The notes beneath the pieces were generated by a model, which saw only the letters and a program-made list of their open reading frames with translations, did no database searches and was not told where the DNA came from. 16,511 nucleotides of DNA from the NCBI GenBank assembly GCA_031284475.1, contig JAISZV010000193.1:1-16511 (forward strand), read 5' to 3'. Position numbers and translations under genes: made by a program. Every line of letters starts with the position of its first letter. The first letter of the stretch is position 1. This document shows, in pieces, positions 7,453 to 14,504 of the stretch. This DNA comes from Proteiniphilum sp. (GTDB lineage: Bacteria; Bacteroidota; Bacteroidia; Bacteroidales; Dysgonomonadaceae).

Positions 7453-9807
7453 TTGGCTATCAGGTATAAACATAGGGCCGGGAATAGAAGGAAAGCATTT
7501 TTAATAGCCTGTATTTATTTATTGTGCATATTTTCATCCCTTTACGCCGGCGAGATCGATCTTTCCGGCAGCCGGTTGCTTGTATCCCCTTCCGTTAAGT
7601 CCCCTGTCAGGGAGACAATCATCCGGGTTTTGCAGGAAGAGGTGAACAGGCGTACGGACGTTCATTTGGGCGTAACCGGTGGATGGGAAGGCGCGTCGAT
7701 CATTGCGTTGGCGCTATCTTCAGACGCTATCTTAAGCGGAAGGCCGCTTCCCGGTAAGGAAAAACTACCTCTGCAAGCAGAATCATTCAGCGTGATTGTG
7801 GAAGAGAGCGCTTCCCAAACGGTTGTCTGGCTTATCGGGGCCGACGAACGCGGCCTGTTGTTCGCTGCGGGACATCTGTTGCGTACTTCATTATTCGCCG
7901 GTAAAAATATCCTGTTCGATTCCTCAAATGCAATAAAAAGCGCGCCTGAATATCCCATAAGAGGGCATCAGTTGGGTTATCGCAATACCGCCAATTCCTA
8001 TGACGCCTGGTCGAAGGAACAATATGAGCAATATATCCGGGAATTGGCCATTTTCGGCGCGAACAGTATCGAAACGATTCCTTTTGACCAATCTCCGAGC
8101 CCTCACATGAAGGTATCAAGAGAGGAAATGAACCGGCATATAAGCGTCGTGTGCAGGAACTACGGCTTAGACTATTGGGCGTGGACGCCGGTCAATGCAG
8201 ACCTGTCGGATGAAAACCTGTTCCGGGCGGAAGTGAAGAAACACAGCGATTATTACAAGCAATGCCCCTACCTGAGCCATCTCTTTGTGCCGGGCGGTGA
8301 TCCGGGAAATAATCACCCGCGGTATGTGATGCCTTTCCTCAAGGCCATTGCCGGCGAATTAGAAAAACAGCACCCCCAGGCAGGCGTCTGGATCTCATTG
8401 CAGGGATTCAGCGATGAGCAGATCGATTATTTCTACCATTACATAGAGACGGAAAGCCCGGACTGGCTGCGGGGAGTGGTAAGCGGGCCGGGTAGTCCTC
8501 CGCTGTCGGACACGCGCCGCCGCCTGCCGCAGAAGTATATGCACCGCCATTATGCCGACGTCACGCATACCGTCCGTTGCCTCTACCCCACCCTTCGCTG
8601 GGATCAGGCATTTGCCCTTACCCTGGGCAGGGAGCCGGTCAACCCGCAGCCGTTCTATTACGCGGCGATACACGACCGGTATGCGCCGTTCACCGATGGT
8701 TTCCTTACCTATTCGGACGGAGCGCATGACGACCTGAACAAATTCATCTGGAGCCGGAAAGGATGGAGTAAAGAGGAAGACGCCGCCGCCATTACGGAAC
8801 AATACGTACGGTTCTTCTTCGGCGCCAATCCCGCCGATTGTGTAACAGACGCCATCATGGGGCTGGAGCGTAACTGGGACGGCCCGATAGAGGCGAACGG
8901 AGGCGTCGAAATAACTTTCTTCCGCTGGCAGCAACTGGAAGAGGCCTATCCCCGCTTACAAAACAACTGGCGTTGGCAGATGCTGCTTCTCCGCGCCTAT
9001 TACGACGCCTATACCAAAAGGAGAAAGTTATATGAACAAGCGCTGGAAAGGGAAGCCAATAAATTGCTCGGACAGGCTCCGGCAATCGGTTCGGAGAAAG
9101 CGATGACATTGGCGTTGGAAAAAGTGACCGAAGCCGACCGGGTCAATCCGGCCCCTTCATTGAGAAAGAAGATTGACGACTATTGCGAAGCGTTGTACCA
9201 CTCCGCCGGTTTGCAGACAAGCGTCGAAAAATACCAGGCGAGCGGGCCGGAACGGGGTTGTGTGCTCGATTTTGTGGATTATCCGCTCAACAATCGTTGG
9301 TGGTTAGCCGATCAGTTTGAAAAGATAGGCCGGATGGAAACCGAAGCGGAAAAACTATCGGCGCTGGAGGTGATCGCCACATGGGAAAATCCCGCAAAAG
9401 GCGGTTATTACGATAACATATCGGACATAAGTCAGAGCCCGCATGTAAAAACAACGGTCTACGACGCTACCGATGTGGCCTGGTGGGACGGCGGAAAAAG
9501 CCGTAAGAGGCTATCAACACAGTTATTCCAGAACTTCCCGCAACTCGTATACGAAGATCTTGACCCGAAAGGACGTTACTTGATACGGATCGCCGGATAC
9601 GGGGATGCGCTGCTCAGGGTGGATGGGGAGCGCATATCCCCTACCCTCTACAATAAGGAGTTGGAGGAATTTAAAGAGTTTCCGGTCGACAGGCGATTCT
9701 TTCAGGACGGTAAATTGGAAATTTCATTCGATGAGCCGGAAGAGTCGCACCTGAACTGGCGTCAATATTCAAAGGTCTGTGATATATGGCTTATAAAAAG
9801 AAATTAG
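7453..9807 (+). CDS. Exported glycoside-hydrolase-like protein with GH20/GH67-type N-terminal domain
   Basis: A 784-residue protein with a strong signal peptide (basic KHRAGNRRK at 6-14, hydrophobic 15-31, likely cleavage after YAG). Residues ~38-165 resemble the alpha/beta domain found in front of GH20, GH67 and GH84 catalytic barrels (DERGLLFAAGHLLR at 131-144 is typical). From about 167 a TIM-barrel-like region begins (PIRGHQLGYR at 168-177; FVPGGDPGNNHP at 278-289; WISLQGF at 313-319), followed by a helical stretch and a C-terminal beta domain (about 640-784) that could bind carbohydrate. I do not recognise a characterised family, so no reaction is assigned; Asp283 in GGDPGN is one candidate catalytic residue. 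The only start codon in frame is TTG at 7453, because a stop lies at 7438-7440 and no ATG occurs before the signal peptide. A different-frame ATG overlaps the preceding stop at 7445. Confidence 0.72.
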   Translation: MAIRYKHRAGNRRKAFLIACIYLLCIFSSLYAGEIDLSGSRLLVSPSVKSPVRETIIRVLQEEVNRRTDVHLGVTGGWEGASIIALALSSDAILSGRPLPGKEKLPLQAESFSVIVEESASQTVVWLIGADERGLLFAAGHLLRTSLFAGKNILFDSSNAIKSAPEYPIRGHQLGYRNTANSYDAWSKEQYEQYIRELAIFGANSIETIPFDQSPSPHMKVSREEMNRHISVVCRNYGLDYWAWTPVNADLSDENLFRAEVKKHSDYYKQCPYLSHLFVPGGDPGNNHPRYVMPFLKAIAGELEKQHPQAGVWISLQGFSDEQIDYFYHYIETESPDWLRGVVSGPGSPPLSDTRRRLPQKYMHRHYADVTHTVRCLYPTLRWDQAFALTLGREPVNPQPFYYAAIHDRYAPFTDGFLTYSDGAHDDLNKFIWSRKGWSKEEDAAAITEQYVRFFFGANPADCVTDAIMGLERNWDGPIEANGGVEITFFRWQQLEEAYPRLQNNWRWQMLLLRAYYDAYTKRRKLYEQALEREANKLLGQAPAIGSEKAMTLALEKVTEADRVNPAPSLRKKIDDYCEALYHSAGLQTSVEKYQASGPERGCVLDFVDYPLNNRWWLADQFEKIGRMETEAEKLSALEVIATWENPAKGGYYDNISDISQSPHVKTTVYDATDVAWWDGGKSRKRLSTQLFQNFPQLVYEDLDPKGRYLIRIAGYGDALLRVDGERISPTLYNKELEEFKEFPVDRRFFQDGKLEISFDEPEESHLNWRQYSKVCDIWLIKRN

Positions 9808-9936
9808 ATACATTTTCCATTATCAGCCGGCGTGGGAGCTATGGGATTAAAGGCCAATGCCGCTTACCGCACCGGTATGCATGCAGTATACGAAACAGAT
9901 CATGGCCGGCGGGAAAGTGTTTTAATATTGAATGAT
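9808..9936 (+). other. 129-bp intergenic leader
   Basis: The gap between the glycoside-hydrolase-like gene and the isomerase-like gene. It contains two GCCGGC palindromes (near 9826 and 9905) and a TGCATGCA palindrome near 9879. A GTG at 9832 is in frame with the isomerase gene, but the 35 residues it would add are not signal-like. I see no TAnnTTTG box and no terminator. Confidence 0.3.
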
Positions 9937-10785
9937 ATGAAAGTTTTTTATTACGCTATACTACTGATGTGCCTTATTTTCGGAACAACCTCCTTTTCCG
10001 GGCCTTATCAACCGGATTTCGCCGTATGTACAAATGTATCCGATTACCCGTTGCTTGAAGCGGCAGGATATGAATATGTAGAGTTGAACGTGGCATACCT
10101 GATGCCTGATAAGAGCGACGCTGAGTTTCAGGTACATCTCGATGAAATAAAAGAACTGAAAGCCCGGGTTATTTCCTGTATCAGTTTCATTCCCGGAAGT
10201 TTACCGCTTACCGGGCCTGAGCCTAAACAGGACGAAGCGGCACTATGGGCGGATTCTGCTTTGCGCCGGGCGGGAATAGCCGGTATTCCCTATATTGTTT
10301 TCGGAAGCGGGAAAGCCCGTAATGTACCTGAAAACTTCAGCAAAGAACAGGCCATCGGGCAATTCGTCTCTTTTTGTAAACGGATCGCTCCGTTGGCTCA
10401 AAAGTACAAAGTAACGGTGGTGATCGAACCGTTGAACAGGGCGGAAACCAATCTGATCAATTCTCTGGGCGAAGGCGCCCGGATCGTGGAAGCGGTCGAT
10501 CATCCCAATGTGCAATTATTATGTGATATATACCACATGATGAGGGAAGACGAACCTCCTTCGGAAATAGTGAAATACGGTAAATATATTCGCCATTGCC
10601 ATATTGCCGAGAAAGAAGAGCGGACTTCTCCCGGAACAAAAGGCGATGATTTCACGCCTTACTTTAAAGCCTTAAAGCAAATAGGGTATAAAGGTTGCGT
10701 GTCTATCGAATGTAACTGGAAAGAGATTGATAAGGAAATTCAACCTGCTTTGTCCTATATGCGGCGGCAGTTCGAGGCTTTATAA
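9937..10785 (+). CDS. Exported sugar isomerase/epimerase-like TIM barrel (xylose-isomerase-like family)
   Basis: A 282-residue protein. The ATG at 9937 is chosen because it opens directly into a signal peptide (hydrophobic 5-20, possible cleavage after SFS); the in-frame GTG at 9832 would bury that signal behind 35 residues. The mature part is a xylose-isomerase-like TIM barrel of the tagatose-3-epimerase/AP-endonuclease-2 superfamily. Its divalent-metal ligands are evident: Glu164 in VVIEPLNR, Asp197 and His200 in LCDIYH, His222 in RHCHIAE and Glu258 in VSIECNW. Relatives epimerise or isomerise keto-sugars or inositol-derived compounds. The export signal suggests it acts on a free sugar released by neighbouring hydrolases before uptake. 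The family is secure, the substrate is not. Confidence 0.85.
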   Translation: MKVFYYAILLMCLIFGTTSFSGPYQPDFAVCTNVSDYPLLEAAGYEYVELNVAYLMPDKSDAEFQVHLDEIKELKARVISCISFIPGSLPLTGPEPKQDEAALWADSALRRAGIAGIPYIVFGSGKARNVPENFSKEQAIGQFVSFCKRIAPLAQKYKVTVVIEPLNRAETNLINSLGEGARIVEAVDHPNVQLLCDIYHMMREDEPPSEIVKYGKYIRHCHIAEKEERTSPGTKGDDFTPYFKALKQIGYKGCVSIECNWKEIDKEIQPALSYMRRQFEAL

Positions 10786-10861
10786 ATCAGTTGAATTAAT
10801 TGGAGAGAATGTCAATTATGCAACAAGCGCTGGAAATTAATATTTAAAATATCAAGGAATT

Positions 10862-11959
10862 ATGAAAAGGATTCATTTATCGCTTCTTATTGTTTTATCG
10901 GTTTTTTTTGTTCAATGCTCTCTTTCCGGCGATAAGGCCGGCGAAAAGGCAACTCCACAGGTAAAAAACGTGATCGTAATGATCGGCGACGGGATGGGAG
11001 TCAGCCAGGTATATGCCGGCCTTACGGCCAATAAGGGCGCGTTGCACCTGGAGCGGTCTCACTTTGTAGGATTCTCAAAGACCTATTCCGCAAGCAGCTA
11101 TATTACCGACTCCGCCGCAGGCGGCACGGCCATTGCCTGCGGCGTAAAGACGAACAACGGCTCCATTGGAGTAGATACCGCAGGAAACCCGGTACGGTCG
11201 CTCCTTGAATACGCTGCGGACAACGGCCTTTCGACCGGGGTTGTGGCAAGCTGCGCCGTTACGCATGCTACGCCGGCGTCATTCGTCGCGCACCAGCACA
11301 GCCGCAGTATGGAAGAAGATATTGCGGTAGATTTCCTTAATTCGGACATTACCCTTTTTATCGGGGGCGGAAAAAAATACTTCGACGCCCGTTCCGATAA
11401 CGAAAACCTGTTGGAAAAGTTGGAAGCGAAAGGTTTTCAGGTAGCCCTCAATATGGACGGCATAAAGAAAGCGACTACGGGGAAATTAGCCGGGTTTGTG
11501 GCAGACGAACACCCTGCTCCCTATCCCGAAAGGGGAGAATTTCTTCCCGAAAGCGTACAGGCGGCTATCAACCTGCTTAAAAACAACAATAAAGGCTTTT
11601 TCCTGATGGTGGAAGGCTCGCAGATCGATTGGGCCTGCCATGCGAATGATAAAGAGGCGGCAGTCAATGAAATGCTGGACTTCGACAGGGCGGTTAAAGC
11701 GGCTTTTGATTATGCCGACCAAAACCCGAATACGCTGGTGGTTGTTACGGCCGACCATGAGACCGGAGGCATGGCGCTTACCGGAGGGGATCTGTCGACC
11801 GGAGAACTAAAAGCCGTGTATGCCTCAACAGGACATACCTCTGTGATGGTTCCCGTATTTGCTTACGGAGCAGGGGCCGCTGAATTTGCCGGGATCTATC
11901 AGAATACCGGCGTCTTTTCCAAAGTATTGAAGTTATATGGTTTCGGAACGGATAAATAA
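10862..11959 (+). CDS. Alkaline phosphatase (PhoA family)
   Basis: A 365-residue exported phosphomonoesterase, about the size of the compact TAB5-type enzymes and shorter than E. coli PhoA. The active site is complete: Asp43 in IGDGMG, the phosphorylated Ser84 in TDSAAGGTA, His135 and Thr137 in VTHATP, Arg148 in QHSR as the phosphate-binding arginine candidate, Glu251 in MVEGSQ, Asp256 and His260 in IDWACH (with Trp257, as in TAB5-like enzymes, where E. coli has Lys), Asp298-His299 in VTADHE, and His325 in TGHTS. Residues 1-18 are a signal; Cys19 is preceded by VQ, an atypical lipobox, so lipid attachment is uncertain. It is the second phosphatase of the cluster and unrelated in fold to the purple-acid-phosphatase-like domain upstream. 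AAGGA at 10854-10858 gives a weak ribosome binding site. Confidence 0.95.
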   Translation: MKRIHLSLLIVLSVFFVQCSLSGDKAGEKATPQVKNVIVMIGDGMGVSQVYAGLTANKGALHLERSHFVGFSKTYSASSYITDSAAGGTAIACGVKTNNGSIGVDTAGNPVRSLLEYAADNGLSTGVVASCAVTHATPASFVAHQHSRSMEEDIAVDFLNSDITLFIGGGKKYFDARSDNENLLEKLEAKGFQVALNMDGIKKATTGKLAGFVADEHPAPYPERGEFLPESVQAAINLLKNNNKGFFLMVEGSQIDWACHANDKEAAVNEMLDFDRAVKAAFDYADQNPNTLVVVTADHETGGMALTGGDLSTGELKAVYASTGHTSVMVPVFAYGAGAAEFAGIYQNTGVFSKVLKLYGFGTDK

Positions 11960-11981
11960 ACCGTTTTCGTTCGGGAATATG

Positions 11982-11995
11982 ACGCCTTGAGGCGT
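11982..11995 (+). terminator. Small hairpin after the alkaline phosphatase gene
   Basis: ACGCC (11982-11986) and GGCGT (11991-11995) form a perfect 5-bp stem with a TTGA loop, in the 53-bp gap before the next gene. It is followed by A-rich sequence without a T-run, so it is more likely a processing or attenuation element than a strong terminator. Confidence 0.3.
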
Positions 11996-12012
11996 GTAAA
12001 TAAAATAATCGT

Positions 12013-13065
12013 ATGGTAAATAGTAAAATTACGGTATTGTTATGCCTGCCGATACTGCTGGCAGGCCGGTTATCCGCAAGCGACCCTCTTTCCGGGCAAA
12101 CGGAAAGGGAACGGTTGCGCGCCGTCAGGCCCGTTATCGTTCATTCGGAATTAATCAGGGAACCGGCCTCAGTGCCGTCGGCGCATGCCTCTACCATTGT
12201 GGAGACGGACGACGGTTTATTGGCGGCATGGTTCGGCGGAACTTACGAAAGGCATCCCGATGTGAGTATCTATACCTCCCGGTTCAAAAACGGGCAATGG
12301 AGCGATCCCGTGATGGTTGCCGACGGCGTGCAGAATGATTCGCAGCGGTTTCCCTGCTGGAATCCGGTCTTGTTCAAACGCGAAAACGGAGACTTGATCC
12401 TTTACTACAAAGTGGGGCCAAGCCCCAGTACATGGTGGGGAGAATATAAAATCTCGGCCGACGAAGGGAAAACATGGTCTGCCGGGGAAGCTATTCCGCG
12501 CGGATGCCTCGGGCCGGTCAAAAACAAACCGGTCATCATCCCCGGTGGTAAAATGCTCTATCCCACAAGCATAGAGATTGTGGGAAAATGGAATGTCTAT
12601 ATGGAGACGTCAGACCAGGAGCTGACGGACTGGAAAAAGATAGAGATCGACAATAACGGTTTTGACGCTATTCAGCCTTCCGTATTGTTTCATAAGGAGG
12701 GAGCCCTGCAAATACTTTGCCGGTCAAAAAACGAAAGAGTAGTGGAGTCATGGTCGTACGATAACGGTAAAACCTGGTCGCCGCTGACGCCCACCGAACT
12801 CCCCAACAACAATTCCGGCACGGACGCCGTAACCTTACCCGGCGGCCTTCAGTTAATCATTTATAATCCGGTTACTTCCGGGAGGAATAAGCTTGCGATA
12901 GCGGGTTCGTATGACGGTAAAGTGTGGGAAAAACTGATCGACCTGGAAGACCACCCCTCCGGTGAATTTAGCTATCCTGCCATCATACGGGATAAGGCGG
13001 GAAACATCCATGTAACCTATACCTACGACCGCAAAAGGATTAAATATGTGCAATTGAAGCTGTAA
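12013..13065 (+). CDS. Exported BNR/Asp-box beta-propeller, sialidase-like or rhamnose-glucuronate-lyase-like
   Basis: A 350-residue protein with a signal peptide (residues 5-22, cleavage near SAS). Asp-box repeats S-x-D-x-G-x-T-W occur at 148-155 and 248-255, with a degenerate copy at 299-305, as expected of a six- or seven-bladed propeller. The front part has SAHASTIVE (56-64), LLAAWFGGTYE (69-79) and FPCWNPVLF (113-121), the signature of a widespread BNR-repeat family usually annotated as exo-alpha-sialidase. The GH33 FRIP motif is not present, which argues against a true sialidase. From memory, the fungal L-rhamnose-alpha-1,4-D-glucuronate lyase FoRham1 (PL42) belongs to this type of propeller, so lyase activity on a capped uronic acid is an alternative. 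The gene sits between alkaline phosphatase and the MFS transporter and is probably co-transcribed. Confidence 0.78.
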   Translation: MVNSKITVLLCLPILLAGRLSASDPLSGQTERERLRAVRPVIVHSELIREPASVPSAHASTIVETDDGLLAAWFGGTYERHPDVSIYTSRFKNGQWSDPVMVADGVQNDSQRFPCWNPVLFKRENGDLILYYKVGPSPSTWWGEYKISADEGKTWSAGEAIPRGCLGPVKNKPVIIPGGKMLYPTSIEIVGKWNVYMETSDQELTDWKKIEIDNNGFDAIQPSVLFHKEGALQILCRSKNERVVESWSYDNGKTWSPLTPTELPNNNSGTDAVTLPGGLQLIIYNPVTSGRNKLAIAGSYDGKVWEKLIDLEDHPSGEFSYPAIIRDKAGNIHVTYTYDRKRIKYVQLKL

Positions 13066-13083
13066 ATTGAAACGGGCATGGGA

Positions 13084-13176
13084 GAATATTTGCGCAAGGG
13101 CATGGTTGAAGATAGAGAGGATTACGGCTCTCATACCCGCCCGGGCGGGGAATATTTGCGAAAGGCATGGTTGAAG
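13084..13176 (+). repeat. Pair of ~28-bp direct repeats upstream of the MFS gene
   Basis: Copies at 13084-13111 and 13150-13176 share GAATATTTGCG, then AAGGGCATGGTTGAAG or AAGGCATGGTTGAAG, differing by about one substitution and one indel. A perfect 14-bp palindrome CCCGCCCGGGCGGG (13137-13150) abuts the second copy. They lie in the 137-bp gap between the propeller and MFS genes. Each copy contains AATATTTG, one mismatch from the Bacteroidota -7 box TAnnTTTG, so a regulatory role is possible but not shown. Confidence 0.6.
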
Positions 13177-13211
13177 CGGCTTCCGTTTAACGGATAAGAT
13201 AAGTGAACCGT

Positions 13212-14504
13212 ATGAAGAACAATATGTCGGGTTTAACATTAAAAAAATCCTACCCGTGGTTAGCGGTGGGTATGCTTTGGGTCGTGGCGCTGCTCAACTA
13301 CTTAGACCGGCAGATGCTCGCCACTATGAAGCCTTTCATGGAGGCCGATATTGCAGAGTTGGTTACGGCAACCAACTTCGGGCGATTGATGGCGGTATTT
13401 CTGTGGATATACGCCTTTATGAGTCCGTTGTCGGGCATTATTGCCGACCGGCTGAACCGCAAATGGCTGATCGTGGCCAGCCTGTTTGTATGGTCGGGAG
13501 TAACGCTTGCTATGGGATATGCCCGGAATATAGACCAGTTGTATATACTGCGGGCCGTTATGGGGGTCAGTGAAGCCTTTTATGTGCCCGCGGCCTTGTC
13601 TCTTATCGCGGATTATCATCAGGGGAAAACGCGGTCGTTGGCCATTGGGTTTCACACTTCGGGAATCTATCTGGGGCAGGCGTTCGGCGGGTTTGGGGCT
13701 ACCCTGGCTGCCGGAACCTCCTGGCAGTTTACCTTTCAGGCGTTCGGCCTTGTGGGGATGGCGTATAGTTTGCTGTTGATCGCGTTTCTACGTGAAAAGA
13801 AGGCCTACGCTATCAATGCCGGCCGAAAAAGGCGCGTTGCACAAGAATTGAACGCGATGGGGAAAGGGCTGGCCATGCTTTTCTCCAATATCGCTTTCTG
13901 GGTAATCCTTTTTTACTTTTCCGCACCGAGTTTGCCGGGATGGGCTACGAAAAACTGGTTGCCGACGCTGTTCTCGGAATCGCTCAATATGAGGATGGAG
14001 CAAGCGGGGCCGCTATCTACCATGACCCTGGCGTTCGCTTCGTTGGCGGGGGTGCTCGCCGGCGGGTATCTGTCCGACCGCTGGGTGGCAAAGCGGTTGA
14101 AAGGTCGGGTTTATACCGGCGTTATTGGATTGGGGCTGACCATTCCCGCATTGCTGTTGATCGGTTACGGCAGCGGACTGGTTATGATCGTTACAGGAGC
14201 GCTTTTGTTCGGGTTGGGCTTTGGTATCTTCGACGTGAACAATATGCCGATTCTTTGCCAGTTTGTACCGTCGCGCTACCGGGCAACCGGTTACGGGTTT
14301 ATGAACCTGGCAGGAATTTCGGCGGGAGCCGTAATAACCAACGAATTGGGAAAGGCGCTGGACGCCGGCCACATGAATACGGTCTTTGTTGCAATGATGG
14401 GGGCGGTCGTCCTGGCCATCATCCTACAGTTGGCCGTGCTCAAACCGAAAACCGCCGATATGACGGATGAATTGTTTTCAGGAACTATTGGCGCAGAATC
14501 ATAA
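13212..14504 (+). CDS. MFS transporter, probably sugar-acid/organic-anion type
   Basis: A 430-residue inner-membrane transporter from ATG 13212; a GTG at 13203 would add three residues and is less likely because ATG is preferred in this phylum. Hydrophobic segments alternate with short loops in the 12-TM pattern. NYLDRQ closes the first helix, as in anion:cation symporter-like MFS proteins, and the loop after TM2 holds motif A (GIIADRLNRK, about residues 75-84). A basic central loop near residues 195-212 splits the two halves, and GGYLSDRW repeats motif A in the second half. It is the last + strand gene of the cluster and probably imports the monosaccharide or sugar-acid product of the upstream exoenzymes. 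The substrate cannot be read from the sequence. Its last codons overlap the 3' end of the opposite-strand ATPase gene by 20 bp. Confidence 0.88.
   Translation: MKNNMSGLTLKKSYPWLAVGMLWVVALLNYLDRQMLATMKPFMEADIAELVTATNFGRLMAVFLWIYAFMSPLSGIIADRLNRKWLIVASLFVWSGVTLAMGYARNIDQLYILRAVMGVSEAFYVPAALSLIADYHQGKTRSLAIGFHTSGIYLGQAFGGFGATLAAGTSWQFTFQAFGLVGMAYSLLLIAFLREKKAYAINAGRKRRVAQELNAMGKGLAMLFSNIAFWVILFYFSAPSLPGWATKNWLPTLFSESLNMRMEQAGPLSTMTLAFASLAGVLAGGYLSDRWVAKRLKGRVYTGVIGLGLTIPALLLIGYGSGLVMIVTGALLFGLGFGIFDVNNMPILCQFVPSRYRATGYGFMNLAGISAGAVITNELGKALDAGHMNTVFVAMMGAVVLAIILQLAVLKPKTADMTDELFSGTIGAES

Noticed and set aside
8395..8934. 179-residue open frame on the - strand
   Set aside because: Fully antisense to the glycoside-hydrolase-like gene, which has a signal peptide and domain similarity; Arg/Pro-rich shadow composition.
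9832..9936. N-terminal extension of the isomerase-like gene from GTG
   Set aside because: The added 35 residues are not signal-like and would place the signal peptide internally; ATG 9937 is better.
12013..13065. Canonical GH33 sialidase
   Set aside because: Asp boxes are present, but the FRIP motif is not and the family signature fits another BNR group.
13137..13150. GC palindrome as an intrinsic terminator
   Set aside because: No T-tract follows, and a 14-bp palindrome without a loop would form at best a short stem.
13940..14470. 176-residue + frame within the MFS gene
   Set aside because: Arg/Gly-rich translation in another frame of a clear 12-TM transporter; no motif.
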